Shown in pieces: positions 17,481-26,047 of a stretch of DNA of 64,000 nucleotides. The DNA is taken from contig JBCBMZ010000004.1 in the NCBI GenBank assembly GCA_039822005.1, positions 310,001 to 374,000 of the forward strand, in the 5' to 3' direction. Source of the stretch: JBCBDX01 sp039822005. GTDB taxonomy: Bacteria > Pseudomonadota > Alphaproteobacteria > Rhizobiales > Rhizobiaceae. The notes under the pieces are model-generated. The model was not told where the DNA came from, searched no databases, and saw nothing but the letters and a program-made list of their open reading frames with translations. How positions within the stretch are numbered: the stretch's first letter is position 1; each line of letters opens with the position of its first letter. The translations under genes and the position numbers were made by a program.

Positions 17481-19232
17481 TTGCATTTTGTGTTTCAACA
17501 ACCGTCAAGGTTATTGACTGATGGTTTACGCAAAGTCTGTCTACGCAGCTTGGCGACAGCCCTGATTATCAGCTTTTTCAGCGCCGCGGTCGCAACCTCG
17601 GCGCAAGCAGAAACGCGAACGCTCAAGCTTTATTTCACCCACACCAAGGAACGCGCAGAGATTACGTTCAAAAAGAACGGACGTTACGTTAAAAGTGGCT
17701 TGAACAAGCTCAACCGGTTCCTTCGCGACCATCGGCGCAATGAGCCGACCAAGATGGATCCCAAGCTTTTCGACCTAATCTGGGAAGCCTATCGCAAATC
17801 CGGTTCACGCGAATATATCCATGTCGTTTCCGCCTACCGTTCGCCGCAAACCAACGCGATGTTACGCCGAACGCGCGGCGGCCAGGCGACCAAAAGCCAG
17901 CACATGCTCGGCAAGGCCATGGATTTTTACATTCCTGGCGTGTCAGCCAAAAAACTACGAGAAATCGGCTTCAAATTACAAGGTGGCGGCGTCGGCTATT
18001 ATCCACGCTCAGGCACCCCTTACGTCCATTTTGACACAGCCAGTGTGCGTGCTTGGCCACGCATGAGCCGCAACGAATTGACACGTATTTTCCCTAACGG
18101 CCGAACGCTTCACCTTCCGCCGGACGGCAAGCCCCTGCCCGGCTATCAACAAGCGCTGGCCGATTATAAGCGCCGTCAGGCGCGCGGCCAGGTAGCCGTG
18201 GTTGACGACACACGAAGCAGCGGTGGTGGCCTTTTCTCACGTCGCAGAAGCAATGAGCGCGACAACAACACACCAGAGCAGACGACGGCGACCGTTATCG
18301 CCTCATTGCCCGGTTCACGATTGCCACGGCCGGAAGTCGCACCACGGGTTTCAACAGGCGTGCCTGTGAGCATCACACAACCAGCGCCTTCGCCAACATT
18401 GGCAGAAACGATTGAGCAACAGGCGGAGACCGTATTTGCCTATGCGCCGCCTATTCCGCAAAGACGTCCTGAAGTTCTCATTGCCGCGGCTCCTGCACCC
18501 ACCGAACGGCGTTCCGCCAACGAAATCGAAAACGCGCTGACACAAACAGGAAATCGGATCGCAAGCACTGAACTTCCCGATGATGCACGCGCCATTTTGG
18601 ATGCCTTGGCAGCTGAAAGACCCGGATTAGAGGCAACCATCGGCACAACCAAGCTGGCCTACGCAAACCTGCCGAGCCCTAACACGCGTCCGCGCCTGAC
18701 CGATCCCAACAGCATTCAGGCATCTGTTTTGCCGCGACCGGCACAAATCACCAGCGCACCGGTTAATGGTAGCCGCGGCGGCCGAGTTGCCGTTCCCGGA
18801 GATAGGCCGCTGACAATTGACGAAACCACGGCCGCGAAAATTCGTGCAGCGGCATTGGACACAGGCGTGCCAACGACCGAAAAGTCAGCGCGACCGACCC
18901 AGCTTGATGCGATTGAGGTCGCTGCAATCGCACCAAGCGCAGTCAGACTAACTCCGCAGATCGACCCCGAACGGTTTGGAAACTGGACAACCAGCGACAA
19001 GCCGCTAGCGGACAGCATCGCCGAGACGCAAAAACCCGATTTTGTCCAGAACGCCATGCGTGAGGCACCAATCATGGTCTATACGCAGGGCTTCACCAAA
19101 ACCCCGGCACCAGACGCAAACCGGTTCTCCGGAAACGCGGTTACATTCCTGGCAGTCGCCAAGTTTGAGGGCGGATCAAATGCGGGTGGGGATGGCCAAC
19201 CATTGCAATTGCAGGTTCCGGTAAGAAACTAA
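17481..19232 (+). CDS. DUF882 / M15-like peptidase with long Pro-rich tail
   Basis: A 583-residue exported protein. A hydrophobic segment (about 23-42) ends in TSAQAE, a likely signal peptidase site. Residues about 45-200 form the DUF882 (YcbK, peptidase M15_2) domain: HVVSAYRSPQTNAML, QHMLGKAMDFYIPG and PYVHFDTASVRAWPR supply the His-Asp-His zinc ligands expected for a murein endopeptidase-type fold. The remaining 380 residues are low-complexity, rich in Pro, Ala and Thr, with no recognised domain. The start is uncertain: TTG at 17481 gives the full n-region, but a GTG three codons on is also possible. Cell-wall remodelling is inferred. Confidence 0.8.
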   Translation: MHFVFQQPSRLLTDGLRKVCLRSLATALIISFFSAAVATSAQAETRTLKLYFTHTKERAEITFKKNGRYVKSGLNKLNRFLRDHRRNEPTKMDPKLFDLIWEAYRKSGSREYIHVVSAYRSPQTNAMLRRTRGGQATKSQHMLGKAMDFYIPGVSAKKLREIGFKLQGGGVGYYPRSGTPYVHFDTASVRAWPRMSRNELTRIFPNGRTLHLPPDGKPLPGYQQALADYKRRQARGQVAVVDDTRSSGGGLFSRRRSNERDNNTPEQTTATVIASLPGSRLPRPEVAPRVSTGVPVSITQPAPSPTLAETIEQQAETVFAYAPPIPQRRPEVLIAAAPAPTERRSANEIENALTQTGNRIASTELPDDARAILDALAAERPGLEATIGTTKLAYANLPSPNTRPRLTDPNSIQASVLPRPAQITSAPVNGSRGGRVAVPGDRPLTIDETTAAKIRAAALDTGVPTTEKSARPTQLDAIEVAAIAPSAVRLTPQIDPERFGNWTTSDKPLADSIAETQKPDFVQNAMREAPIMVYTQGFTKTPAPDANRFSGNAVTFLAVAKFEGGSNAGGDGQPLQLQVPVRN

Positions 19233-19251
19233 CGCAGTTATGCTGCAGAAC

Positions 19252-19512
19252 TTACTCGTCTGGCGTGACGATCATGCCCAGCGCGGCCATATAGGTGTCC
19301 AGCACCGCTTCCTGCTCCATGCGTTCATTCAAATCCTGTTTGCGCAGCGACACGATCTTGCGCAATGCCTTGGTGTCAAATCCGTTGGCTTTGGCCTCGC
19401 CATAGACTTCCTTAATATCATCCGCGATGGCTTTCTTTTCTTCTTCAAGCCGTTCGATGCGCTCCACTATTGTGCGCAACTGATCGCGAGCGACATTTTG
19501 AACTTCAGACAT
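19252..19512 (-). CDS. gapR: GapR nucleoid-associated protein (DUF2312)
   Basis: An 86-residue protein that matches GapR/UPF0335 throughout: the N-terminal coiled coil LRTIVERIERLEEEKKAIAD, then KEVYGEAKANGFDTKALRKI and the C-terminal EQEAVLDTYMAALG. In Caulobacter GapR binds overtwisted AT-rich DNA ahead of replication and transcription forks and helps relaxation by topoisomerases. It is convergent with the DUF882 gene (19 bases apart). The ribosome site upstream reads AGGAGCAGCAAGC before the ATG. Confidence 0.95.
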   Translation of the reverse strand: MSEVQNVARDQLRTIVERIERLEEEKKAIADDIKEVYGEAKANGFDTKALRKIVSLRKQDLNERMEQEAVLDTYMAALGMIVTPDE

Positions 19513-19693
19513 GCTTGCTGCTCCTGTTCAGGCGGGTGCGGTAGGAAGGTTGCAGGTGCAAGAAGCACGCAGACAGGTCAATGGGTTACCCCTTGTCTTC
19601 ACCCAATTTTTGTCACCGCACCTACGCAAAATGAACATTGTTACGCGGGACATATGCTAAAAATGAAACACGGCGGTGCAGCTAAGCGCCGAC

Positions 19694-20800
19694 ATGGCAT
19701 ATCCAGAGATGAGCGCGAAGCAATTGGCAAAAGAACCTATCTACCTTTCCTCTGATAACTGGTCAGGCGCTCATCCCAACATCGTGCAGGCCATGACGGC
19801 AGCAAATACCGGTATGTGGGCCCCTTATGGTCTCAGTGACCGGGACGCGGCGTTGGATGCCCAATTCAGCGACTTGTTTGAAACAGAGACATCGGTTTTT
19901 CTGTGTACGACCGGCACAGCCGCAAACGCATTGGCCGTGGCTTCCCTCATGCGCCCGGGCGACTTTCTCTACACCCATAGCGAGGCTCACATACGCGTGG
20001 ACGAATGCGGCGCGCCGGCTTTTCTGTCACCTGGTTTGCAGGTGGAGGGTGTTGGCGGCAGCCATGGGAAAATATCGCTGGAGCAATTGGACTTTGCTTT
20101 GAAAACAACCGTAGGCGGCGGTCTCAATGCCGGGCGAGTGGGTGCTTTAAGTCTCACCCAGGCAACCGAAGCCGGTACGCTCTATACGCTGGTGGAGATT
20201 GATGAGCGCATTGACGCCATCAGGCGCTGTCGACGCGACGCGCCCATCCATATGGATGGTGCGCGGTTTGCAAATGCCATTGCGGCCAACGATGTTTCTC
20301 CGGCTGACATGACATGGCGACGCGGGGTAGATGTCCTGTCTTTTGGCGGCACAAAAAATGGATGCTGGTGCGCCGAAGCCATTTTGGTCTTCAATCCCAC
20401 CTATGCCGAGCATATGGCTTATATCCGAAAACGATCCGGGCACCTTGCTTCCAAGATGCGCTTTATGACGGCACAGTTTGAAGCCTACCTGCACAATAAC
20501 CTCTGGTTGGCTTTGGCCCAAAGCGCCAATGAAAAAGCAGCCAAGCTCGAAGCGATGGTCAATGCATCGCCCAAAATCCGCGTTGTTTGGCCGCGTCAAA
20601 TCAATGAAGTGTTTGCGGTTCTCGCCGAAACGGACCTGATAAAATTACAGGAAAAAGGGCTCCACTGTGCCCAATGGCAACCGCCCATGGCCGAGCGAAA
20701 CAAAGTGGGAGCAGATGAAGCCATGATCAGGCTCGTCCCTTCATGGGCGACTGGCGACGACGACCTTGAGCGCTTCGCAAAGTTGCTCGGCACACTCTAG
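19694..20800 (+). CDS. Low-specificity threonine aldolase / beta-eliminating lyase family
   Basis: A PLP enzyme of fold type I predicted to split L-threonine (and allo-threonine) into glycine and acetaldehyde. Motifs: SDNWSGAHPNI at the N terminus, CTTGTAANALA (phosphate-binding loop), HSEAHIRVDECGAP, PIHMDGARFANAIA (the PLP-pyridine Asp), and SFGGTKNG with the Schiff-base Lys. I chose the ATG at 19694 (368 residues); an ATG at 19709 and a GTG at 19676 are alternatives. Other members act as aromatic amino acid lyases, so the substrate is not certain. No terminator is seen before the buf operon 139 bases downstream. Confidence 0.85.
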   Translation: MAYPEMSAKQLAKEPIYLSSDNWSGAHPNIVQAMTAANTGMWAPYGLSDRDAALDAQFSDLFETETSVFLCTTGTAANALAVASLMRPGDFLYTHSEAHIRVDECGAPAFLSPGLQVEGVGGSHGKISLEQLDFALKTTVGGGLNAGRVGALSLTQATEAGTLYTLVEIDERIDAIRRCRRDAPIHMDGARFANAIAANDVSPADMTWRRGVDVLSFGGTKNGCWCAEAILVFNPTYAEHMAYIRKRSGHLASKMRFMTAQFEAYLHNNLWLALAQSANEKAAKLEAMVNASPKIRVVWPRQINEVFAVLAETDLIKLQEKGLHCAQWQPPMAERNKVGADEAMIRLVPSWATGDDDLERFAKLLGTL

Positions 20801-20879
20801 CCACGTACAAATCAACTTAATGTGAGTCAGATATCAGCTTGGCTGACATTCGTTTGTTTTTTCATTGAACGAGCGATCT

Positions 20880-20938
20880 GTGACGATTGGGCACCCGACG
20901 CTCTGTCGGTTCGCAAATCACTCTTTGGAGAACCAAAA
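20880..20938 (+). promoter_or_regulatory. Presumed buf operon leader and ribosome site
   Basis: The 138-base gap before bufA holds a GTGACG hexamer (20880-20885), about 17 bases from CTGTCGG, which would fit an ECF-sigma style promoter; a small hairpin CCGAC/GTCGG overlaps it. A GGAG ribosome site lies 9 bases before bufA. The promoter assignment is tentative. Confidence 0.35.
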
Positions 20939-21247
20939 ATGTCAACAAAAACTGCAAAAACTCTATCTGGTGTGGCACTTGCTGGTGCCGTGGCTGCCGC
21001 TGTTTCTGGCGTCAACTTCGCCACCATCAACGACGCACACGCTGCTAAAGAAAAATGCTACGGCATTTCATTGGCTGGCCAGAACGACTGCGCCGCTGGC
21101 CCAGGCACTACCTGCCAAGGTACTTCTACTGTTGATTACCAAGGCAACGCTTGGACATTCGTAGACGCTGGCACTTGCGCCTCCATGTCAAAAGACGGCG
21201 ACCGCATGGGCTCCCTGACACCGCTTGACCGCGACCTGCCTGCATAA
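20939..21247 (+). CDS. bufA: Bufferin precursor (DUF2282, BufA)
   Basis: A 102-residue precursor with a signal peptide (hydrophobic core GVALAGAVAAAVSGV, probable cut after AHA at about residue 35). The mature peptide has exactly four Cys, at 40, 51, 59 and 80, in the family pattern EKCYG, GQNDCAAG, TCQG and GTCASM. In described bufferins the DUF692 enzyme converts core Cys residues into thiooxazole rings that bind copper, and the product is exported to the periplasm. Here bufB, bufC and bufD follow on the same strand. The longer ORF reading upstream of 20939 has no ribosome site and lacks the signal-peptide layout. Confidence 0.93.
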   Translation: MSTKTAKTLSGVALAGAVAAAVSGVNFATINDAHAAKEKCYGISLAGQNDCAAGPGTTCQGTSTVDYQGNAWTFVDAGTCASMSKDGDRMGSLTPLDRDLPA

Positions 21248-21328
21248 TTTGCGCGCAACAAAGATTGCCCGTTGCGTTGACAATCCAGCGTGACGGGCTT
21301 TCTTCTTGTTGCAGATCGGAGACCGTCA

Positions 21329-22303
21329 ATGCGTAAAGAACCCCTCTACGACGACGCGCCCGCCCCGGCGGATGCATCGGCCGCCTCGGACGTGGCCCGA
21401 TCTGCAGCAAGACCTCACGACTTAAAACCTCTGCCAAAAAGAGCCGGCGTCAGCTTCAAGCACGAACATACCAACGACATTTTGGAAGATTCTGGCGATG
21501 TTGGCTTTTTGGAAGTTCATGCCGAGAACTACATGGGCGACGGCGGACACCCCCACCGTACCCTGGAACGCATCCGCCAAGACTTTCCGCTTTCTTTACA
21601 CGGGGTCTGTATGTCGTTGGGCGGACCCGAACGGTTAAGCCAGGATCACCTAACCCGCTTCAAGGCACTGGTTGAGCGTTATCAACCAGGTATGATTTCA
21701 GAACATCTGGCTTGGTCGACCCATGACGACATATTCTACAACGACCTTCTGCCACTGCCTTACACTGAAGAAACGCTTGCACGCGTCAGCGACCATGTCG
21801 ACGAAATGCAAAACTTCGTTGGTCGCAAGATCTTGCTGGAAAATCCGGCCACCTATGTGTTGTTTGAAGAATCTGACATGGCTGAGACCGACTTCCTCAG
21901 GGAGATTGTGTCAAGAACCGGCTGCGGGTTATTGCTCGACTTGAACAATGTCTTTGTGTCGGCAACGAACCACAAATACTCCGCGATGGAATATCTGTCT
22001 GCGTTCCCGCTGCATGCCGTTGGCGAGATTCACTTGGCCGGCCACACCGAACAAAGCGATGATGAGGGCGAACCTCTCTTGATCGACAGCCATGACCGAC
22101 CGGTCGCTGATCCGGTTTGGACGCTTTTTGAGCGCGTATTGGATCGTACCGGCCCTGTCTCCACGCTGGTGGAATGGGACAGCGATCTACCCGAATGGCC
22201 CGTTTTGCGCGCTGAAGCCGAAGCCGCCAATAAAATCATCCGCAAGATCGAGCGGCGCCATGGTGCCGTATTGGGTAGCCGCCATGCAGTCGCAGCCGCG
22301 TGA
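21329..22303 (+). CDS. bufB: DUF692 multinuclear iron oxidase, bufferin maturase
   Basis: A 324-residue member of the MNIO (DUF692) family, TIM-barrel enzymes with two or three iron ions that modify Cys in ribosomally made peptides. Metal-binding and barrel motifs are intact: GVSFKHEH, EVHAENYMGDGG, LSLHGVCMSLGG, SEHLAW, LLENPATY, LLDLNNVFVSA, GEIHLAGH and LIDSHDRPV. The N-terminal 25 residues (Ala/Asp-rich) are non-conserved. The ATG at 21329 follows CGGAGA. It is expected to act on BufA with the recognition partner BufC, whose start lies 20 bases inside this gene. Confidence 0.94.
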   Translation: MRKEPLYDDAPAPADASAASDVARSAARPHDLKPLPKRAGVSFKHEHTNDILEDSGDVGFLEVHAENYMGDGGHPHRTLERIRQDFPLSLHGVCMSLGGPERLSQDHLTRFKALVERYQPGMISEHLAWSTHDDIFYNDLLPLPYTEETLARVSDHVDEMQNFVGRKILLENPATYVLFEESDMAETDFLREIVSRTGCGLLLDLNNVFVSATNHKYSAMEYLSAFPLHAVGEIHLAGHTEQSDDEGEPLLIDSHDRPVADPVWTLFERVLDRTGPVSTLVEWDSDLPEWPVLRAEAEAANKIIRKIERRHGAVLGSRHAVAAA

Positions 22304-23069
22304 TACCAATTCTGCCGCCTTTTCCGACGGCCTGTTAAAGCCGACGGTGGCAACACCCGAAGGTGTTGTCGGCCCAAACGGGAAAGGCGCTGACAAACGC
22401 TACAATGTCTATCGTAACAATGTGACCGTCAGCCTGATCAATGCGATGGCGGACATCTATCCGGCTACACAGAAAATAGTTGGCGAAGATTTCTTCAAGG
22501 CGCTGGCGCGGGAGTATGTGCGCAACCATCCGCCCAAGTCACCTCTCTTGTTTCTCTACGGTGCGCACTTTGCAGAGTTTCTGGCGACCTTTGAGCATGC
22601 GCAACATTTGCCGTACCTGACCGATGTGGCGCGTCTGGAACGGGCGTGGCTAACCGCCTACCATGCCGCCGACACCCAGCCGTTCAATCCGGCGGCACTC
22701 GCCAACATTGCGCCCGAACAATCCGGGCAGCTTACTTTTCAGGCAAAACCAGGCACTGCAATCATCACCTCCCAATTTCCGGTCTTCACCATCTATGCCA
22801 TGAACCGCAATATGATGCCGCTCGGCAAAGTTGATCTTTCCAAGAAGGAAACAGCCCTCATCTCTCGACCGGATGCCGATGTGCTGGTGACGCCGCTCGA
22901 CGCCGCTGAAACAGCATTCTTTTCACGCCTTCTCGACAAAGGGGAAACGCTTGAGATCGCCGCAGCGGCCGGACTTGAAGCGGCCTCCGACTTTGATATC
23001 AACAATGCGCTTTCCAAGCTCTTTGGTACGGGCGCAGCGGCCGCAGCCGCCATTTCTGACACCCTCTAA
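22284..23069 (+). CDS. bufC: DUF2063 bufferin maturation partner
   Basis: A 261-residue protein with the DUF2063 N-terminal domain: RYNVYRNNVTVSLINAM, YPATQKIVGEDFFKALAREY, HPPKSPLLFLYGAHFAEFL and VARLERAWLTAYHA. DUF2063 proteins present the precursor peptide to the DUF692 oxidase. The start at 22284 overlaps the end of bufB by 20 bases, indicating coupled translation; an ATG at 22260 is an alternative. The C-terminal part (about 150-261) ends in an Ala-rich stretch and is less conserved. Cytoplasmic. Confidence 0.9.
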   Translation: MQSQPRDTNSAAFSDGLLKPTVATPEGVVGPNGKGADKRYNVYRNNVTVSLINAMADIYPATQKIVGEDFFKALAREYVRNHPPKSPLLFLYGAHFAEFLATFEHAQHLPYLTDVARLERAWLTAYHAADTQPFNPAALANIAPEQSGQLTFQAKPGTAIITSQFPVFTIYAMNRNMMPLGKVDLSKKETALISRPDADVLVTPLDAAETAFFSRLLDKGETLEIAAAAGLEAASDFDINNALSKLFGTGAAAAAAISDTL

Positions 23070-23102
23070 CCCCAACCGATGCAAACTGACGGGACCAAAA
23101 CA

Positions 23103-23717
23103 ATGAACTCCATCTCCGAACCTGGCGCGATATCGAAAGAACCAAGCTCAACCGGGCTGATTGGTACGATCGTTGGCCTGCACAATAGCGTCTTCGGTGC
23201 TCTTTCCGCGGCGGGCCAATCATGGCTCACCGGCCTGTCCGCCCGCTTTGTGTTTGCCAGTGTTTTGCTGCTCTACTACCTGAACTCCGGCTGGCAGAAA
23301 CTCGGGGACGGCATTTTCGGCTTTCTTAATCCATCCATTGGCGCGTATGCGTCAATCCTCCCCTCGGTCATGGAACAGTACGGTTTTGACCCTTCAGCCA
23401 TCCCTTTCTTTCCTTACGGCATCATTGTTTATGCGGGCACTTGGACGGAATTGCTTTTGCCAATACTGATTGTCGTTGGCTTGTTTTCCCGTCTGGCAGC
23501 GCTTGGAATGATCGGCTTTGTGATCGTTCAAACCTATGTCGACGTGAATTTCCACGGGCTTGAAGGCAAATTTGTCGGCTCGATGTTCGACCGCTTCCAA
23601 GACGCCATTGTATGGGATCAGCGGCTACTGTGGGTTTTCCCGCTCTTCATTATTGCAGTTGCCGGTCCCGGCAAGATGTCGCTCGACCATATCCTGGGGC
23701 GTCGCTTCTCAAACTGA
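23103..23717 (+). CDS. bufD: DoxX family membrane protein of the bufferin operon
   Basis: A 204-residue inner-membrane protein with four predicted helices (around FVFASVLLLYYL, GIIVYAGTWTELLLPILIVVGLF, LAALGMIGFVIVQTY and LLWVFPLFIIAVAG), the DoxX topology, including the GWQKLG segment. DoxX proteins are the usual last member of buf operons; their exact role there (redox or transport) is not settled. A start 24 bases earlier at 23079 is open, but the ATG at 23103 has a better spaced GGGA. A strong terminator follows 15 bases after the stop. Confidence 0.88.
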   Translation: MNSISEPGAISKEPSSTGLIGTIVGLHNSVFGALSAAGQSWLTGLSARFVFASVLLLYYLNSGWQKLGDGIFGFLNPSIGAYASILPSVMEQYGFDPSAIPFFPYGIIVYAGTWTELLLPILIVVGLFSRLAALGMIGFVIVQTYVDVNFHGLEGKFVGSMFDRFQDAIVWDQRLLWVFPLFIIAVAGPGKMSLDHILGRRFSN

Positions 23718-23730
23718 TCATTTTTCCATC

Positions 23731-23765
23731 AAAAACCCCGCCGACGGATGCCGTCGGCGGGGTTT
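23731..23765. terminator. Bidirectional terminator between bufD and hsp20
   Basis: A very strong hairpin: AACCCCGCCGACGG pairs with CCGTCGGCGGGGTT around a small loop, with an A run on one side and T residues on the other. On the minus strand it ends in GGTTTTTG, so it serves the convergent hsp20 best and bufD as well. Confidence 0.93.
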
Positions 23766-23789
23766 GGATCTCATAATTAATCGAACCGA

Positions 23790-24266
23790 TTAATTGGTTT
23801 TTTTGGCCTTGGCCTCGATCTGCTTGGAAGCGTCAGCATTGGCTGAAATGGCGATCTTGCGGGGTTTCATGGCTTCCGGCAACTCGCGGACCAGGTCGAT
23901 GTGCAACAGGCCGTTTTCAAGCTGCGCGCTGCGCACTTCAACATAGTCAGCCAAATGGAAGCGGCGCTCAAACGCGCGTGAAGCAATACCGCGGTGCAGA
24001 TACTCGCGGCTATTAGAAGCTTCAGCTTCCTCGGCCTTGCCGCCAGCAACGGTCAACTGGTTCGCCCGTGCTTCAATAGAAATGTCTTCATCGGCAAAAC
24101 CAGCAACGGCCATCGTGATGCGGTAGGCATTCTCGTCGAGGCGCTCAATATTGTAAGGCGGGTAGGTCTGTCCGTTTTCAGGCTGAGCGAGCGTGTCCAG
24201 CATGTTGAACAGGCGGTCAAAACCAACGGTGGAACGGTAGTAGGGTGTATAGTCAACGTGACGCAT
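23790..24266 (-). CDS. Hsp20 / alpha-crystallin small heat-shock protein
   Basis: A 158-residue ATP-independent holdase. The alpha-crystallin domain runs from about 35 to 135: YPPYNIERLDENAYRI, VAVAG-type AVAGFADEDISIEA, and the strand EYLHRGIASRAFERRFHLAD, followed by ENGLLHIDLVRELPE. The N-terminal FDRLFNMLD segment is the oligomerisation arm typical of class A IbpA/HspA proteins. The leader carries a ROSE-like RNA thermometer at 24272-24340, so translation is likely heat-controlled. It is convergent with bufD and shares its terminator. Confidence 0.94.
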   Translation of the reverse strand: MRHVDYTPYYRSTVGFDRLFNMLDTLAQPENGQTYPPYNIERLDENAYRITMAVAGFADEDISIEARANQLTVAGGKAEEAEASNSREYLHRGIASRAFERRFHLADYVEVRSAQLENGLLHIDLVRELPEAMKPRKIAISANADASKQIEAKAKKTN

Positions 24267-24271
24267 GTCAG

Positions 24272-24340
24272 TGTCCTTTTAAGTTAAGCAACAACATTTG
24301 ATCGACCGGCAGCGCACCCGCTTGGGCGTGCACATTTCCC
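24272..24340 (-). promoter_or_regulatory. ROSE-like RNA thermometer in the hsp20 leader
   Basis: In the transcript the AAGGACA that includes the ribosome site (plus-strand 24272-24278) can pair with UGUUGCUU (24286-24293): U-A, G-C, U-A, U-G, one unpaired G, C-G, U-A, U-A. The motif UUGCU facing AGGA with a bulged G is the signature of ROSE elements upstream of rhizobial small heat-shock genes. A second hairpin (GCACGCCC opposite GGGTGC, around 24314-24332) lies upstream. The pairings are seen; temperature control is inferred from the ROSE family. Confidence 0.78.
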
Positions 24341-24551
24341 AGTCCGCAGACCCTGATGGCGCCCGCACGCCTTATTTGGTGGTTCCAAAATCCGAGTTCA
24401 AGAGCCCGTCACCGCTCGACAAAACCGATATGAACGCAGGATGAACAAGCGGTTCCGCATCGGTTCACATCATTTGATTTAAATCAGGCGTATCAACGAA
24501 CGCGGCGTTGAAGGGACCGCCGCTTGGCAAACCGAACAAAGGAGCCAAGCC

Positions 24552-24944
24552 ATGAAAAAGTCTGCCCTTACCGCAGCCATTATCGCGGCGGCCATGGTGG
24601 TAACGCCGGCAGCCGCAAAAGACTCTTCGCGATTTAACGAAAACAAACCGCACAGCGGCAAGTTCAGCGTTCACCAATATCCGTCCGCAGGTGTGGTCGC
24701 AAAGTATCATTTCTTGCCGAAAAAAGTGATCCGGCGTTCGCTGGTCCATCGCGGCTACAGAAATATCAACATCGTCCGCTTCAAAAGCGGTCACTACATC
24801 GTTCGCGCCAACGGTTACCGCGGATTGGTGAGATTGCGGGTTGATGCACGCACTGGCGTTATCGTGCGCCGCAAGTTGCTCAAGCCGTACCCGAGATACA
24901 CCAATGAATTGCCCCGGTATTACTTCCACTGGCGCCTTCACTGA
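24552..24944 (+). CDS. Small secreted basic protein, PepSY-like
   Basis: A 130-residue exported protein: signal peptide ALTAAIIAAAMVVTPAAA, then a strongly basic, Tyr/Arg-rich mature part. The stretch VIRRSLVHRGYRNINIVRF followed by YIVRANGYRGLVRLRVDARTG has the strand-turn-strand look of PepSY-type domains found in small rhizobial periplasmic proteins. I do not recognise the exact family. It has its own ribosome site (AAAGGAG, 9 bases upstream) and is followed by a hairpin terminator. Function unknown. Confidence 0.7.
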   Translation: MKKSALTAAIIAAAMVVTPAAAKDSSRFNENKPHSGKFSVHQYPSAGVVAKYHFLPKKVIRRSLVHRGYRNINIVRFKSGHYIVRANGYRGLVRLRVDARTGVIVRRKLLKPYPRYTNELPRYYFHWRLH

Positions 24945-25003
24945 TCATGCGACCTTCCGGGCAGACTGTAACGTCCCTTCCTGTTTGTCCGGTTGAAAAA
25001 GGG

Positions 25004-25036
25004 CCGTCTCCGCGAAAGCGGAGGCGGTTCTGCTTT
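25004..25036 (+). terminator. Probable terminator after the small secreted protein
   Basis: A 10-bp stem CCGTCTCCGC / GCGGAGGCGG (one T-G pair) around a GAAA tetraloop, followed by a T-rich stretch TTCTGCTTTT. It lies 59 bases after the stop. Confidence 0.75.
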
Positions 25037-25087
25037 TGAGGCCGCAATTATTTTGACCGGCACGAAAAGACACAATAAGCAGCTCTC

Positions 25088-26047
25088 ATGAACGTTGGAG
25101 TGTCATTGCCGGACATGCACAGTCAATCGCACGGTCCGGAACCATCAGCGTCGGGTTTTGAAAAAACACCCGATGGCTACAATCTTCGTTTCGCTGTGTA
25201 CCGATCCAAAAAACGGCCCAATCAGGGTACCATTATCCTCCTGCACGGTCGCAACGAAGCCATTGAAAAATATGCGGAAACGGTGCGTGATTTTCTTGCG
25301 CGCGGTTTTGATGTCGGAACTTTTGACTGGCGCGGCCAAGGCTATTCTGACCGGATGATTACCAGCCATAGGCACGGCTATGTCGATAGCTACGAGCAAT
25401 TTGCCGCCGACCTGGAACATTTGTTCAAGGCCACTTTTCTGCCCGAGGCGAGAGCACCTTTCTTTGTCGTGGCCCACTCGATGGGCGCACTTGCAGCTTT
25501 GGTGGCGGCTCCCATTTTGGCAAACCGCGTGCGGCGGATGGTCTTGTGTGCGCCCCTCCTCGGACTTGGTCCGGATGTGCCATCCCCGTCCATTTTGGAA
25601 CCGGCCATGCGGATCCTTTGTTTTGTTGGCTTGGGTCGGTTGCCGATTGGTGGTGAAAAAGGCGGCATTGCAATCACACCGTTCCTTGAAAACAAGCTGA
25701 CCACCGACTTGGATCGCTACACCACCAACCAAGCGCTGGCTCAACCGGGAGGACCGCTATCGGTAGGCCCGCCCACATGTGCGTGGCTCAATGCGACATT
25801 AGAGGCCATCAAAGAGGTTCATGAACCTGAACACATGGCCCGAATTTATACACCGACGCTCATACTCACGGCCGGCTCAGATACCGTTGTTTCCTCGCTT
25901 GCGGCAACGCAATACGCCCGTGACCTCAGATCAGGGGCCCATATCGCAATCGATGGCGCAAAACACGAACTGATGCAGGAAGCTGACCGCTACCGCGATC
26001 AGTTCTTCGCCGCATTTGGACAGTTTGTCCCTGGAACATCGGTTTAG
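25088..26047 (+). CDS. Alpha/beta hydrolase, lysophospholipase (PldB-like) family
   Basis: A 319-residue serine hydrolase of the Hydrolase_4 type. Motifs: ILLHGRNEAIEKY (oxyanion region), FDWRGQGYSDR, the nucleophile elbow AHSMGA (about residue 135), the Asp of LTAGSDTVVSS, and the His of AKHELMQEAD. This motif set matches lysophospholipase/monoacylglycerol-lipase-like enzymes. No signal peptide, so probably cytoplasmic or membrane-peripheral. Its last 4 bases overlap the end of convergent hisN. The substrate is inferred only from family resemblance. Confidence 0.87.
   Translation: MNVGVSLPDMHSQSHGPEPSASGFEKTPDGYNLRFAVYRSKKRPNQGTIILLHGRNEAIEKYAETVRDFLARGFDVGTFDWRGQGYSDRMITSHRHGYVDSYEQFAADLEHLFKATFLPEARAPFFVVAHSMGALAALVAAPILANRVRRMVLCAPLLGLGPDVPSPSILEPAMRILCFVGLGRLPIGGEKGGIAITPFLENKLTTDLDRYTTNQALAQPGGPLSVGPPTCAWLNATLEAIKEVHEPEHMARIYTPTLILTAGSDTVVSSLAATQYARDLRSGAHIAIDGAKHELMQEADRYRDQFFAAFGQFVPGTSV

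Noticed and set aside
20826..20846. GTCAG...CTGAC inverted repeat as a copper-responsive operator of the buf operon
   Set aside because: Only five-base arms with an 11-base spacer; no match to a known copper operator.
21290..21328. GTG at 21290 as the bufB start
   Set aside because: No ribosome site before it and the extra 13 residues are not family-like; ATG at 21329 has CGGAGA.
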